The notes: generated from the sequence alone by a model not told the origin. 64,000 nt of DNA from Hyphomicrobiales bacterium (GCA_027487555.1 JAIYDI010000033.1:62001-126000); one strand, 5' to 3'; counted from the stretch's first letter, positions 50,701 through 61,405 are shown. Numbers and translations are program-made.

Positions 50701-52584
50701 ATGTTGACCATCACCGATCTCTATTATCGCATCGAAGGCCGCCCGCTGTTCGAGGCCGCGTCCCTTGTGCTGCCCCCCGGCGCCAAGACCGGCTTTGTCG
50801 GCAAGAACGGCACCGGCAAGTCGACGCTGTTCCAGATCATCCTCGGGCAGCTCGCGGCCGAGAGCGGCACCATCGAGCTCGTCAAGAAAGCGCGGATTGG
50901 CGCCGTGGCGCAGGAAGCGCCGGCCAGCGAGATGACCGTGCTCGACATGGTGCTGATGGCCGACAAAGAGCGCACGTCGCTCCTCGCCGAGGCGGAGACG
51001 GCCACCGATCCGCACCGGATCGGCGATATCCACACGCGGCTGGCCGAAATCGACGCGCATACCGCCGAGGCTCGCGCCTCGACCATTCTCAAGGGCCTGG
51101 GGTTCGAGAACGACCGGCAGGCGGCGCCCACCTCCGAGCTTTCGGGCGGGTGGCGCATGCGCGTCGCGCTCGCCGCCGTGCTGTTCAGCCAGCCCGACCT
51201 GCTGCTGCTCGACGAGCCCACCAACTATCTCGATCTCGAAGGCACGCTCTGGCTCGAGCGCTATCTGCAGAATTATCCCTATACCGTGTTCATGATCAGC
51301 CACGATCGCGACCTGCTCAACAAGGCGGTCACCTCCATCGTGCATTTGGAGCACAAGAAGCTCACCTTCTATCGCGGCAATTACGACATTTTCGAAGAGA
51401 CCCGCCGCCTGCAGATGGAGCTCAACAACAAGAGCCGCGAGAAGACGCTCGACCAGATCGCGCATCTGCAGAAATTCGTCGATCGGTTCAAGGCCAAGGC
51501 CACCAAGGCCAAGCAGGCGCAGGCCCGCGTCAAGATGATCGCGAAGCTGAAGCCGCCGGCGGCGATGGTCGACGAGAGCTCATCGCCGTTCAGCTTCCCC
51601 GATCCCAAGAAGATCCCGGCGGCGCCGATGCTGAGCTTCGACCGGGTGTCGGTGGGCTATGGCGACAAGGTCATCCTCAAGAACATCTCCAACCGCATCG
51701 ATCCGGAAGATCGCATCGCGCTGATCGGCGTCAACGGCAACGGCAAGTCGACCTTTGCCAAGCTGCTGGCAGGCGAGCTGAAGCCGATGGCGGGCGAGAT
51801 GCTGAAGGGCAAGGGGCTGGAGATCGCCTATTTCGCCCAGCACCAGCTGGACAAGCTCAAGCCCGAGCAGACGCCGTTCGAGCATGTTATCGAGCTCATG
51901 CCCTATGACAGCGAGGCAAAGCGCCGCTCGCGCGTGGCCCAGATGGGGCTTACCACCTCGCGCATGGATACCAAGGTCAAGCACCTGTCGGGTGGCGAGC
52001 GGGCGCGGCTGCTGCTCGGCCTCGTCACCTTTTCGGGGCCCAGCATGCTGATCCTCGACGAGCCCACCAACCATCTCGATATCGACAGCCGCGACGCGCT
52101 CGTCGCCGCGCTCAACCAGTATTCCGGCGCGGTGCTGATCATCAGCCACGACCGCCATCTGATCGACGCCACCGTCGACAAGCTCTGGATCGCGCAGAAC
52201 GGCACCATCGAGGAATTCTCAGAGGATCTCGATTTCTACCAGAAACAGCTGACGCAAGGCGGCAATACGCCGAAGTCCGGCGGCAAGGCCCCTGCCCCCG
52301 TGGTCGACGACCGCAAGACGGCCCGGCAGGATGCGGCGGCGAAGCGGCTCGAAGTCGCCCCCTTGCGCAAATCCATCAAGGAGATCGAGCAGAAGATCGC
52401 CCGGCTCCGCACCGAACTCGCGCGAGTCGAGGGCTTCCTCGCCGATCCCAAGACCTATGACGGCGCACCGGAGCGCATCATCGTGCTCAACAAGGACAAG
52501 GCGCGGTTCGTCGCGCAGATCGAAACCCTCGAGGAAGAGTGGCTCGAAAAGAGCGGCGAACTCGAAATGGCGGAGAAGGCCTGA
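50701..52584 (+). CDS. ABC-F family ATPase (Uup/YheS type)
   Basis: A 627-residue soluble protein with two ATPase domains. Walker A motifs are GKNGTGKST and GVNGNGKST, signatures LSGGWRMRVALA and LSGGERARLLLG, and Walker B LLLLDEPTNYLD and LILDEPTNHLD. Between them is the charged ABC-F linker (LNNKSREKTLDQIAHLQKFVDRFKAKATKAKQAQ). The C-terminus is a coiled coil (KSIKEIEQKIARLRTELARV). ABC-F proteins act on ribosomes. The stop overlaps the next start by one base. Confidence 0.93.
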   Translation: MLTITDLYYRIEGRPLFEAASLVLPPGAKTGFVGKNGTGKSTLFQIILGQLAAESGTIELVKKARIGAVAQEAPASEMTVLDMVLMADKERTSLLAEAETATDPHRIGDIHTRLAEIDAHTAEARASTILKGLGFENDRQAAPTSELSGGWRMRVALAAVLFSQPDLLLLDEPTNYLDLEGTLWLERYLQNYPYTVFMISHDRDLLNKAVTSIVHLEHKKLTFYRGNYDIFEETRRLQMELNNKSREKTLDQIAHLQKFVDRFKAKATKAKQAQARVKMIAKLKPPAAMVDESSSPFSFPDPKKIPAAPMLSFDRVSVGYGDKVILKNISNRIDPEDRIALIGVNGNGKSTFAKLLAGELKPMAGEMLKGKGLEIAYFAQHQLDKLKPEQTPFEHVIELMPYDSEAKRRSRVAQMGLTTSRMDTKVKHLSGGERARLLLGLVTFSGPSMLILDEPTNHLDIDSRDALVAALNQYSGAVLIISHDRHLIDATVDKLWIAQNGTIEEFSEDLDFYQKQLTQGGNTPKSGGKAPAPVVDDRKTARQDAAAKRLEVAPLRKSIKEIEQKIARLRTELARVEGFLADPKTYDGAPERIIVLNKDKARFVAQIETLEEEWLEKSGELEMAEKA

Positions 52585-53009
52585 TGGCAGCAACAGCAGA
52601 CGAAATCATCGCAACGCTCAACCTCGCGCCGCATGTCGAAGGCGGCTATTTCAGCCAGACCTTCGCCGATGTGCCGGGTCCGGACGGACGCCCGTTTTCC
52701 ACCCTCATCTACTATCTGCTCACCGACAACCAGGCCGGCACCTGGCACAAGGTCGATGCGGCCGAAGTCTGGCACCATTATTCCGGCGCGCCGATGCGGC
52801 TCCGCATCAGCCTCGATGGGCAGACCGTCACCGAGCTTATCCTCGGGCCCGACCTCGCCGCCGGGCAGCGCCCGCATGCCGTGGTGCCGCGCGGCGCCTG
52901 GCAGGAGGCTAAGGTCGAGGGCGACTGGGGACTTGTCGGGTGCACTGTCGCCCCGGGCTTCGATTTCGCGCATTTCGAGCAGAAGCCGCGCGGCTGGCAG
53001 CCGGGCTGA
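52584..53009 (+). CDS. Cupin protein of DUF985 family
   Basis: A 141-residue RmlC-like cupin. Motifs: LNLAPHVEGGYFSQTF, STLIYYLLTDNQAGTWHKVDAAEVWHHYSG and HAVVPRGAWQEAKV...LVGCTVAPGFDFAHFE, all characteristic of DUF985. Its biochemical function is unknown; some relatives bind sugars or act as epimerase-like enzymes. Its ATG shares one base with the ABC-F stop, so it is co-translated with it. Confidence 0.9.
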   Translation: MAATADEIIATLNLAPHVEGGYFSQTFADVPGPDGRPFSTLIYYLLTDNQAGTWHKVDAAEVWHHYSGAPMRLRISLDGQTVTELILGPDLAAGQRPHAVVPRGAWQEAKVEGDWGLVGCTVAPGFDFAHFEQKPRGWQPG

Positions 53010-53023
53010 TTTTGCGCTTCTCT

Positions 53024-53848
53024 ATGTCGGTATCGCTGGGGGGACATCACTTGCGACAGGTCATCGCCGCGTTTTTCGCGCTCGGGCTTTTAGGCGGCGC
53101 CATTGCTCAGGATGAAACCGTGACGCCCGAAGGCTTCGCGGTCAGCAATGCATATGGTGCGCTCTACCACGAGTTCGGCCACCTGTTTGTCGACCAGTTT
53201 CAGCTGCCGCTGCTGGGCAATGAGGAATATGCCGCCGACGCGATCGCAACGCTGCTGATCGTCAGGTTCGGCGGCGACGCGGCCTACGATATCTCCTTCG
53301 ACACGGTCGACGGTTACCTGCGGTCCGCCGATATCTATGGGGCTGAAAAGCTCGACGAAGTGGATTTCAACTCCGAGCACGGCATGGACCAACAGCGGGC
53401 AGCGCAGATGACCTGCCTGCTCGTTGGCGCCAATCCGGCCGACTTCACCGATCTGGCGAACCAGATGGGCATGGAGGCCGAACGACAGGAGGCCTGCGCC
53501 GGGGAGTTCGACCAGGCGAGGAGCGGCTGGGAGCGGCTGGTGGCCGACCATGTTCGCGGGACCGGGCCCGAAGGGGCGCCGCTGACCATTACCTACGAGG
53601 ACGCGGGCAGCTACGAGCCGATGGCCAGGCTGCTACGCGACAACAATGTGCTGGAGACCGTCGCGTCGGTGATCACCACCGAGTTCCGACTTGTGGCGCC
53701 CGCAACTATGCGCGCCGCCCTGTGTGGGGAGGAGAATGCCTTCTATGACCCCGCCGACCGATCGGTGACCCTCTGCTACGAGTATGTGCAGCTCTACTTC
53801 GACATGGTCGCCGACCCTGCAAATGCGGGGCTGGACACGTCCGGCTAA
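53024..53848 (+). CDS. DUF4344-type putative metallopeptidase, exported
   Basis: A 274-residue protein with a signal peptide (about 1-29, ending GGAIAQD) and a zinc-metallopeptidase motif HEFGH (His49, Glu50, His53). Further conserved parts include EEYAADAIATLL, HGMDQQRAAQMTCLLVG and two Cys in LCGEENAFYDPADRSVTLCYEY. This is the DUF4344 pattern. Probably periplasmic; its substrate is unknown. The frame is open upstream, but 53024 starts the signal peptide. Confidence 0.8.
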   Translation: MSVSLGGHHLRQVIAAFFALGLLGGAIAQDETVTPEGFAVSNAYGALYHEFGHLFVDQFQLPLLGNEEYAADAIATLLIVRFGGDAAYDISFDTVDGYLRSADIYGAEKLDEVDFNSEHGMDQQRAAQMTCLLVGANPADFTDLANQMGMEAERQEACAGEFDQARSGWERLVADHVRGTGPEGAPLTITYEDAGSYEPMARLLRDNNVLETVASVITTEFRLVAPATMRAALCGEENAFYDPADRSVTLCYEYVQLYFDMVADPANAGLDTSG

Positions 53849-53857
53849 GACTGCCGC

Positions 53858-54307
53858 TCAGGCCTTCTTCACCCAGCGTCCGCCTGAGTCCTGTTGCCAA
53901 TAGGTCAATTGATGACTCGCCGCCTTCAGCGTCTTCCATGCGGTACGGGCCTCCGTCACCGCATCGGGGTCGTGGCCCGAGAACATGTAGACCACCCGCT
54001 CATAGCCCTCGACGATGTCGGGTATGGCGCGGTCGACATAAAAGCGGACCTCGGCATCATTGGGGTTGTGCGGACGGGTAGTGATGAGAACAGGCTGCAG
54101 GTGGTCGGCATCGCCGCCCGCCAGAGCGTGCGGCAAGAAGCTCTCGTCCGAATAGGTCCAGAGCTTGCTGTCGAGATCGGCGGCGCGCTCCTCTGACCCG
54201 GCCTCGACGATAGCCGACCAGCCGCGTTCGAGGCTCTTCTCCAGAAGCACGGGCAGGACCTTCTCGAGCGGCTGCGCTTCGAGGTGGTAGAACAGGATCT
54301 CGGTCAT
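53858..54307 (-). CDS. holC: DNA polymerase III chi subunit
   Basis: A 149-residue protein matching Hol[52 protein letters not shown] and [11 protein letters not shown]. It links the clamp loader to single-strand-binding protein. The ATG overlaps the pepA stop by four bases, the usual pepA-holC arrangement. It converges on the DUF4344 gene. Confidence 0.94.
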   Translation of the reverse strand: MTEILFYHLEAQPLEKVLPVLLEKSLERGWSAIVEAGSEERAADLDSKLWTYSDESFLPHALAGGDADHLQPVLITTRPHNPNDAEVRFYVDRAIPDIVEGYERVVYMFSGHDPDAVTEARTAWKTLKAASHQLTYWQQDSGGRWVKKA

Positions 54308-55791
54308 TTGCCCTCGTGGCTCGCTCGTACAAAGGCATCCAACACCGCGACACCGAAGCCCGAACTCCAGGCAGCGTTGGTCTCGGTGTGCGGCGAGCCG
54401 AGCGCCACGCCTGCGATATCGAGATGCGCCCAAGGGGTATCGCCGACGAAATGGGCGAGAAATTGCGCCGCGGTGATCGAGCCACCTGGACGCCCACCAG
54501 AGTTCTTGATGTCGGCAAATCGGCTTTCGATATGCTTCTCATATGCCGGCCCCATAGGCAGGCGCCAGAGCTTTTCGCCCGAGGCGAGTCCGGCAGCCAA
54601 CAACTGGCTGGCCAACGGCTCCGAGTTGGAGAAGAGTCCCGCATGGTCGTGCCCCAGCGCCACGATGATTGCACCGGTCAGCGTGGCAAGGTTGATCATC
54701 AGCTTGGGCTGGAAGCGTTGGCGGGTGTACCAGAGCGCATCGGCGAGGACGAGGCGCCCCTCCGCATCAGTATTTACCACCTCGATGGTGGTTCCATTCA
54801 TGGCGGTGAGGATATCGCCGGGCCGCATCGCTGTGCCCGATGGCATGTTCTCCACGAGCCCGATGACGCCGATGACGTTCACAGCCGCCTTGCGGGTAGC
54901 GAGTGCGTGCATAAGGCCCGTGACGGCAGCTGCACCACCCATGTCTCCCTTCATGTCCTCCATGTTGCCGGCTGGCTTGATCGAAATGCCGCCCGAATCG
55001 AAGACCACGCCTTTGCCAACAAAGGCGAGCGGCGCGTCTTCTGGCCTGCCGCCCTGCCATTGCATGATCACGAGGCGCGGCGGGCGGGCCGAGCCCTGCG
55101 CCACGCCGAGCAACGCGTTCATGCCGAGGGCACGCATCTGCGGCTCGTCCAGTTCCTCTACCACCACACCCAGCTTCGCAAAGTCCTTAGCTATAGCCGC
55201 GAACTCCAGCGTCCCAAGCACATTGGCCGGTTCGTTGACCAGATCGCGCGCCAAGAGGGTGCCTTCGACAGTGCTCATACGGTCGACCAACGCTACCTCG
55301 GCTGCAGCGACGTCGGCGACATACAATTGCAAGGTGGGCGTAGCTGCGGCGTCATCCGGCTTCTTCGCCTTGTAGCGATCGAACCTATAGGCCCTCAGCA
55401 GCAGGCCAGCGGCGACATCCGATACCCGCGCCGGAGTAGCTCCGGGCTCATCGAGCAACACGGCAGCATCCTTTACCTTGAGCGCCGCCAGCTTGGCCGC
55501 GAGCGAGCCACCTCGGTCGGTCCATGCGGGCGCTGTGTCCTGCGGCTTCCCCGACCCGAGAATCAACAAGCGCCTACTCGGAAGCCCGGCGGGAATGAGA
55601 TAGTCGATCGCCTGTCCCGCCTTGCCCTCGAAGCCGGTGGCGTCGACCAGGGCGGCCCAATCCGCGCCGGTTGCAGAGAAAAGCGTCGCTCCTGCGCCCG
55701 CGGGCTGTTGCCCCTCGCCTATGTAGATCACGATCGTGTCGGCGGAGTGCGGCTGCCCGGACCGCATAGAAATGGCAAGGCGCTTAGACAT
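54304..55791 (-). CDS. pepA: Leucyl aminopeptidase PepA
   Basis: A 495-residue M17 metallo-aminopeptidase. The C-terminal catalytic domain has [32 protein letters not shown], the signature [14 protein letters not shown] and [20 protein letters not shown]; the N-terminal third is the macro-like regulatory domain. It removes N-terminal residues from peptides in the cytoplasm. The ATG at 55791 has GGAG upstream; 55839 is less likely. It is divergent from lptF across 174 bases, which should hold both promoters. Confidence 0.95.
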   Translation of the reverse strand: MSKRLAISMRSGQPHSADTIVIYIGEGQQPAGAGATLFSATGADWAALVDATGFEGKAGQAIDYLIPAGLPSRRLLILGSGKPQDTAPAWTDRGGSLAAKLAALKVKDAAVLLDEPGATPARVSDVAAGLLLRAYRFDRYKAKKPDDAAATPTLQLYVADVAAAEVALVDRMSTVEGTLLARDLVNEPANVLGTLEFAAIAKDFAKLGVVVEELDEPQMRALGMNALLGVAQGSARPPRLVIMQWQGGRPEDAPLAFVGKGVVFDSGGISIKPAGNMEDMKGDMGGAAAVTGLMHALATRKAAVNVIGVIGLVENMPSGTAMRPGDILTAMNGTTIEVVNTDAEGRLVLADALWYTRQRFQPKLMINLATLTGAIIVALGHDHAGLFSNSEPLASQLLAAGLASGEKLWRLPMGPAYEKHIESRFADIKNSGGRPGGSITAAQFLAHFVGDTPWAHLDIAGVALGSPHTETNAAWSSGFGVAVLDAFVRASHEGK

Positions 55792-55965
55792 ATGGAACTC
55801 CGGCGGCGCATGGTTAGGCGCCATTGCCTGAGTGATCACACAGCGGGATTTCGCGTCAATCCCGCAACAGGTTGCTCCTACTCACCCTGTAGTGGGTTGC
55901 GCAACCTCGCGGCTGTCGGCAAGAGTCAATCCGTCGCCGAAGCGCACCGAGGCTCCGCCTGCCTT

Positions 55966-57051
55966 ATGTCGAGACTGAGACTCTACCTGCTGCGGCTCTT
56001 TGTGCGCAACGCGCTGATCCTCGTCGGTCTCGCGGCAGCGGTTGTGCTCATGGTGCAGTGCCTGAGGGTCATGGAGCCGTCGTCGCTGCGTGGCAGCAAC
56101 CTCGGGCAGCTAGCTTTGCAGGCCGCCCTTGGCATCCCTGGCCTCGTTCTGGTCTTCCTGTTCCTATGCATCGCTATTGCCCTCGCGACTGCCTTGCGGC
56201 AGTTGGCAGCAAGCCGGGAATTGCATGTCATCCATGCGGGGCGGCGGGTGAGTGCCCTTTGGGGCGCGATCCTCACATATGCGCTCGGGGGCGCCGCTCT
56301 AGCGCTGGTCCTGGCACATTTGGTTGTGCCAGCAACTATTCACCAGGCCAGCCAGATCCGCGCTCAGCTAGCGGCTGAACTCCTCGGCCGGGCGCTTGTC
56401 CCGAATCGCTTTGCAACTGTCGCCAAGGACGTCACAATCACAGTCGGCGGACGAGGCGCAAATGGACAACTTCGCGCGTTCTTCGCCGACGACGCTCGCA
56501 GTGCGTCGGTACGGCGGACATATGTCGCGGATACCGCGGTCCTTACCGCGGATGACCGGGGCTATGTCCTGCAGCTCTACAAGGGCGCCATGCAGTACCG
56601 CACCGACAAGCTGCAGTTCTCCGAGATCTCATTCGACCGCTACGACATGGTTCTCGACAACCTGATCAATACCCGTTCGTCCGCTGAGCGCGTGGAGGAA
56701 GTCACAAGCCTTGAAATTTTCACCCGGGCGTTGGCTGGTGTTGGCCCGGACCGACGAGACTTGCAAGCCTTGGTCGAGCGTACGGTCGAAGCCCTTCGGG
56801 TCATTGCGCTATGTCTTTTTGTGGCGTCACTTGCCTCACTGCCATCCAGTCAGCGGCGCAGGTACAACCCGCCGCTTGAGTTGATCACGTTGATGGTTGC
56901 GTTCGTCGAACGGGGCATCTCAACATACACGAGCGCTGGTGAGATGGCGCCCGCAACAGGTGTGATGCTACTCATTGGCGTAAGCACCGTTGTCATCGTG
57001 GTGCGCACCGGCATCCTTGTCGCAGTACCAGGACGGCTGGCGCGGCGATGA
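55966..57051 (+). CDS. lptF: LPS export permease LptF
   Basis: A 361-residue YjgP/YjgQ-family protein: three N-terminal and three C-terminal membrane helices around a periplasmic beta-jellyroll (about 130-240). Motifs typical of LptF include ASRELHVIHAGRRVSALWGAIL and YMQYRTDKLQFSEISFDRYD-like text. With LptG it extracts LPS from the inner membrane. It overlaps lptG by four bases. Start chosen at the ATG that begins the first helix region; the frame is open far upstream through antisense pepA. Confidence 0.93.
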   Translation: MSRLRLYLLRLFVRNALILVGLAAAVVLMVQCLRVMEPSSLRGSNLGQLALQAALGIPGLVLVFLFLCIAIALATALRQLAASRELHVIHAGRRVSALWGAILTYALGGAALALVLAHLVVPATIHQASQIRAQLAAELLGRALVPNRFATVAKDVTITVGGRGANGQLRAFFADDARSASVRRTYVADTAVLTADDRGYVLQLYKGAMQYRTDKLQFSEISFDRYDMVLDNLINTRSSAERVEEVTSLEIFTRALAGVGPDRRDLQALVERTVEALRVIALCLFVASLASLPSSQRRRYNPPLELITLMVAFVERGISTYTSAGEMAPATGVMLLIGVSTVVIVVRTGILVAVPGRLARR

Positions 57052-58109
57052 AGAAAATTGACCTCGTCATTCTTTCCCGTGTCCTAGGAAACATCGGTGG
57101 CGTCCTGGCCTTCGCGTACGCCATCTCCTGCATGGTGGAAGGCTTGAATGGCGACCGATTCGCTGCGCTGAGCGCAGTGGGCGGCCCTCCTCTGGCCATA
57201 GTTGGCGCCGCTGCCGCAGCAGCCCGTGGCGTGCTCGATCTCTTGCCCCTGCTGGTCCTCATTGGCACGATACTTGGGTTGCTCGCGCTGCAAAACTCGC
57301 GTGAGATGACCATTGTCAAGGCGAGCGGCTCGTCGATTTGGCGAGCGATGTCGGCGCCTCTTGTCGCGATGCTGGTGCTTGGCTTGGCTGTCGGGCTTGG
57401 TGTTGATGGCGGTGTCACCTTGCTCACTCGTTCCCTCGCCCCTTCGGCGCTACAAGGCAACTCGGGTGAGTCCAGGCCCATCTGGCTCGAGGAGCGTGGG
57501 ACCGGGCCAAACTATCGTATGGTTGCCAACTTCGTTGACCCCAGTGGGGCGCAACTTCGGGACGTGACGATCTTTATGCTGGATCCGCCACGACTCAGGA
57601 TCGAGGCACCGGTTGTACAATTGGCAGACAGGCACTGGGTCGCACCTACGGCGCAGATTTTGCGCTCGAACCAAAGCCCGCAACTCGTCACAGACTACCC
57701 TCTACAGAGCAGTTCGACCCTTTCCGACCTTCGTGCCAAATTGACGGCACCGAATGACCAAACTGCTTTCGAACTCGGAAATGTGCTCAGCGGCCGTCTG
57801 ACGGACCCCACCGAACGCCCACAGGCGCTGACGCGTTTTCTGAAGCTGGTGTTCCTGCCGGTGACGCTTGCGGGCGCAATGGTCCTCGCATTTGCGTTCA
57901 CCGCGAGCTATCAAAGGACCAGCAGGTATGGCAGGGCAGTGCTTTCTGGCATCATGCTCGGCTTTGTGTTTTATGTTGTGGCGGAAATGGCGAGCAGGGC
58001 CGCATATGTCGGAGTTCTGCCGCCGCCAATTGCGGCTCTGGGGCCGAGCCTTCTGGTGCTTGTCGTCGGAGCGACAGTGCTGTTGTACAGGGAAGACGGT
58101 CGAGCGTGA
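57048..58109 (+). CDS. lptG: LPS export permease LptG
   Basis: A 353-residue YjgP/YjgQ-family partner of LptF with the same 3+3 helix layout and coupling motif NSREMTIVKASGSSIWRAMSAPL. It overlaps lptF and lptD by four bases each (ATGA), so the three are translationally coupled. Codon third positions are visibly less GC-rich than in genes before 55 kb. Confidence 0.94.
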   Translation: MKKIDLVILSRVLGNIGGVLAFAYAISCMVEGLNGDRFAALSAVGGPPLAIVGAAAAAARGVLDLLPLLVLIGTILGLLALQNSREMTIVKASGSSIWRAMSAPLVAMLVLGLAVGLGVDGGVTLLTRSLAPSALQGNSGESRPIWLEERGTGPNYRMVANFVDPSGAQLRDVTIFMLDPPRLRIEAPVVQLADRHWVAPTAQILRSNQSPQLVTDYPLQSSSTLSDLRAKLTAPNDQTAFELGNVLSGRLTDPTERPQALTRFLKLVFLPVTLAGAMVLAFAFTASYQRTSRYGRAVLSGIMLGFVFYVVAEMASRAAYVGVLPPPIAALGPSLLVLVVGATVLLYREDGRA

Positions 58110-60364
58110 TGGGACGGGTGCATAGCAAGACAATGGGCAAACTACGCTTGGCTATGCTGGTCGGGTCCTTGTTGGCCCTGTTTGCAGCCACACCTGCTTG
58201 GGCAGAACTTATTCCGCGCAGCTTCTTTGATAATGTGCCGACACCTGGCGGCCCGGCGCGAGTGGAGGCCAACACGCTGGCATATGACGCGAAATCCGAT
58301 GTCATTACCGCCAGCGGTAATGTCGTCATGCTCTATGGCGGCTATGTCCTCGAGTGTGACCGGCTTCGCTACGAGCAGGGCTCAGGTGCACTCGTGTGTA
58401 TTGGTTCCGCAAAGATGACCAGCCCCGAAGGTAATGTGGCTCAGGCTGATACGCTCAACGTGACCGGAGGAATGAAGGAAGCCTTCCTAGAATCCCTCAC
58501 CGTAACCACCCCAAGTGGTGCAATGATCACGGCGAGCGAAGCCAACTACTCCAGCGAACTGCAGAACATCCTGCACGATGCCTCATACTCCCCGTGCGGC
58601 GAATGTATTGACGCAAACGGGCGACTGATCGGCTGGCGCGTGCGGGCCGACAAGCTAACTCAGAATGCAACAACTGGCGCGGTAGAGATCCAGAACGGCC
58701 GGCTTGATATTGTCGGTGTCCCGATTGCGTGGCTTCCGTGGCTTTCGATCCCGGACCCCACGAAACCATCTACAGGCTTTCGTCTCCCTACAGTCGACTA
58801 CGATGCTTCCCGTGGGCTCCGTGCAGGGCTACCGTATTTCGTCAGCTTGGATCAGGAGAACAGTCTACTCTTGACCCCTCAACTTATGACCCGGCAGGGT
58901 TTTCTGTTTGCAGCCGAATGGGAGCACAAGTTCGCCTACGGTGCCGTTTCTGTCTATGGCTCGGGCATCTACCAACTCGACCCGGGCGCCTATGCGGGAT
59001 CGGTTGGAGATCGTCACTGGCGGGGCTCTGTGGGCACCGAGGGAGACTTTGAGCTTCCCGAAGGTTGGACTGCCGGCTGGTCGTACACGGCCTTCAGCGA
59101 CGCTGCTTACCTTCCGGATTACAGCTTTGAGTTCAACGGGGCCGACGACGTACTGATCAACGAGGCGTACGTTGGGTTCCTAGATGACGACACCTACGCT
59201 GATGTTAGGGTGCAGCATTATCAGGTTCTCGGCAACTACACCGACGCCGATGAGGCTAAGCAGGCGACTACGATGCCAAACGCACGTGCCGACCAGTATT
59301 TCAATTCCGAAACTGGCGACCAGATTCATATATCCGCACGCGTGCTGTCAGTACATCGCGGAGACGACGCGCTCGACATCCTTAATACCGTTCCTTATGT
59401 ATTCGGCTATTCTGGTGACAAGACACATTTGGCGCTTGAGGGGACCTGGCAGAAGCAACTCCTTACCTCATCTGGCCTAGTGGCAACGCCACTGATGGGG
59501 TTGCGTGCAGATGCGGCATCCTATTCTGGCGATGCGCCGGTCGAAGAGAGCAGTTTTTCCGTTACCCCGCTGGCTGCAATCGATCTCCGCTACCCCCTCA
59601 TCTCAAGTGAAGGAGACCTGACACAGGTGGTGGAACCAATTGCCCAAATCGTCTACAGGGGCAGTGACGAAACATCGCCTGGCATAACAAACGATGACTC
59701 CCACAGCTTTCTACTCGATGAGAACAACCTTTTTGCTTTAAACAAGTTTGCCGGCGGCGATCGTCAAGATACAGGGCTTCGGGCAAATATTGGCGCTCGG
59801 TATCTCGCCACGCTGTCAAATGGCAGTTGGTTGGAGTTGACAGCAGGGCAGAGTTTTCTGCTCGCCGGACAAAACGGACTGCTCACCGATGATGAAATGC
59901 ATTCTGGCCTGAATAGTGCGTCTTACATAGTACTTGGTGCGCAAGGCAATATTGCAGACGCCCTGAAGCTCGGCGCCAAATTACTTGTTGATCCTACCGA
60001 AGGCCAACTGGAACGGGCCGGTCTGGGCGGTGACATAGCAGTTGCAAAGGGGGTAACCTTTGGCGGAGACTACATCTTCCTTCCGGCCGATGCAGACCAC
60101 GGAATTGTCGAGGACCTTGAGGAAGTTACTCTACGCGCCAAGGCACCTCTTTCGATAGACTATTGGTCGGCGATCGGCAGCCTCTCCTGGGACCTATCGC
60201 GAGGGGAATGGCTCGAAGTACGGGGCGAGCTGGTTTACGACGACGGCTTTGTGGAGGCCGGAGCGTTCGCGAAGGCTACCGGAGATACCCATGACAACGC
60301 CAATGACCTTACGGTGGGGTTGAGTATGAAGCTCAAAGGACCGGATGGACTGCCTGCTTTCTAG
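58106..60364 (+). CDS. lptD: LPS assembly outer-membrane protein LptD
   Basis: A 752-residue protein. It has a signal peptide (ending TPAWA, about residue 33), an OstA/LptA-like N-terminal domain (ARVEANTLAYDAKSDVITASGNVVMLYGG) and a CxxC motif in ASYSPCGECIDANGRLIGWRV. A long beta-barrel region follows, including IAWLPWLSIPDPTKPSTGFRLPTVDYDASRGLRAGLPYF. It inserts LPS into the outer leaflet. It is downstream of and coupled to lptFG. An adjacent ATG at 58109 is an alternative start. Confidence 0.95.
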   Translation: MMGRVHSKTMGKLRLAMLVGSLLALFAATPAWAELIPRSFFDNVPTPGGPARVEANTLAYDAKSDVITASGNVVMLYGGYVLECDRLRYEQGSGALVCIGSAKMTSPEGNVAQADTLNVTGGMKEAFLESLTVTTPSGAMITASEANYSSELQNILHDASYSPCGECIDANGRLIGWRVRADKLTQNATTGAVEIQNGRLDIVGVPIAWLPWLSIPDPTKPSTGFRLPTVDYDASRGLRAGLPYFVSLDQENSLLLTPQLMTRQGFLFAAEWEHKFAYGAVSVYGSGIYQLDPGAYAGSVGDRHWRGSVGTEGDFELPEGWTAGWSYTAFSDAAYLPDYSFEFNGADDVLINEAYVGFLDDDTYADVRVQHYQVLGNYTDADEAKQATTMPNARADQYFNSETGDQIHISARVLSVHRGDDALDILNTVPYVFGYSGDKTHLALEGTWQKQLLTSSGLVATPLMGLRADAASYSGDAPVEESSFSVTPLAAIDLRYPLISSEGDLTQVVEPIAQIVYRGSDETSPGITNDDSHSFLLDENNLFALNKFAGGDRQDTGLRANIGARYLATLSNGSWLELTAGQSFLLAGQNGLLTDDEMHSGLNSASYIVLGAQGNIADALKLGAKLLVDPTEGQLERAGLGGDIAVAKGVTFGGDYIFLPADADHGIVEDLEEVTLRAKAPLSIDYWSAIGSLSWDLSRGEWLEVRGELVYDDGFVEAGAFAKATGDTHDNANDLTVGLSMKLKGPDGLPAF

Positions 60365-60457
60365 CCAAACGACAGCGGTTCAGATTTTAGCCTCATTCCT
60401 CAGTGAATAGTGCATTGTGCTCATGTGTTGGGCACCCTGCAAATAGAAGGTGCCTGC

Positions 60458-61333
60458 ATGCTACGCCTGATTGCCATCAGCCTGGTGACCATGACCTTGT
60501 TTGTCGCGCCGGTACTGGCGGCGACCAAAGTGACAGTGAATGGCGTACCGATCAGCGATGTTCAGATCTCTCAGCGGGTAAAACTGATGGCGCTCGAAGG
60601 CGGTGGTGACCTGAAGAAGGCACAGCAGCAGTTGATAGATGATCAGTTGAAAATCCAAGAAGGAAAGCGCATCGGTGTCGATATAACGGAACGACAAATC
60701 GACGGTGCGTTCAACAATGTTGCCCGCAATGTAAAGTTGTCCACGGACAAGCTGAGGCAAATCCTTAGCGCGCGCGGTGTGAATGTTGACACGATGCGTC
60801 TACGTCTAAAGGCGGCTTTAGCTTGGCAAGCGGTACAGGAAAATATCGTCAAGGCCCGCGTGGACCTGTCCGAAGCGGAACTCGACAAAGAAGCCTCTGC
60901 GGCTCTGAAACAGGACCAGAGCTTTGACTACATTGTCACAGAAGTGCTTTTCATCAGTGCTGGTAAGAGCGGCGCTGGGCGTTCCGGGGACGCGAACAGA
61001 TTCCGTTCGCAGTTCAAGGGTTGTGAAAGCGCAGTGGACTTGTCTCTGAAGTTCACCGACGTGGCGGTCCGGTCCATCGGCCGCCGTCACGCGACTCAAT
61101 TGCCGGATGCGCTGGCCGCTGAACTCGCCAAGCTTCCAGTCGGCGGCATCAGCAAGCCGCGGGCAGTGGACGGTGGCCTCTCCATGCTGGCGATTTGCGA
61201 GAAAGAATCGGCCCGCGATCTAACCTTTATCAAGAACAAGCTTCGCAACGAGCAGGGGAACGAGGCGATGAAGGGTGAGGCCGACAAGTATCTCGAGGAA
61301 CTGCGCAAGAAGGCGACGATCGTCTACGGCTGA
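60458..61333 (+). CDS. SurA-like periplasmic chaperone/peptidyl-prolyl isomerase
   Basis: A 291-residue protein with signal peptide (about 1-22, ending PVLAA). The SurA N-terminal domain (TKVTVNGVPISDVQISQRVKLMALEG, QQQLIDDQLKIQEGKRIGVDI) is followed by a region where parvulin sequence is weak. It is therefore more a chaperone than a clear isomerase. Position between lptD and pdxA is the conserved surA slot. AGAAGG lies 8 bases before the ATG. Confidence 0.85.
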   Translation: MLRLIAISLVTMTLFVAPVLAATKVTVNGVPISDVQISQRVKLMALEGGGDLKKAQQQLIDDQLKIQEGKRIGVDITERQIDGAFNNVARNVKLSTDKLRQILSARGVNVDTMRLRLKAALAWQAVQENIVKARVDLSEAELDKEASAALKQDQSFDYIVTEVLFISAGKSGAGRSGDANRFRSQFKGCESAVDLSLKFTDVAVRSIGRRHATQLPDALAAELAKLPVGGISKPRAVDGGLSMLAICEKESARDLTFIKNKLRNEQGNEAMKGEADKYLEELRKKATIVYG

Positions 61334-61405
61334 TATTCGTTTACGCTTTGTACAGGACGCTGACTGTAGGCGGGGATAGTGCGCGCCTCTGAATTATAGA
61401 TTTCG

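Noticed and set aside
53024-53848. Frameshift between the cupin and metallopeptidase genes
   Set aside because: The second gene has its own signal peptide and a complete domain; the overlapping open frame upstream is a shadow.
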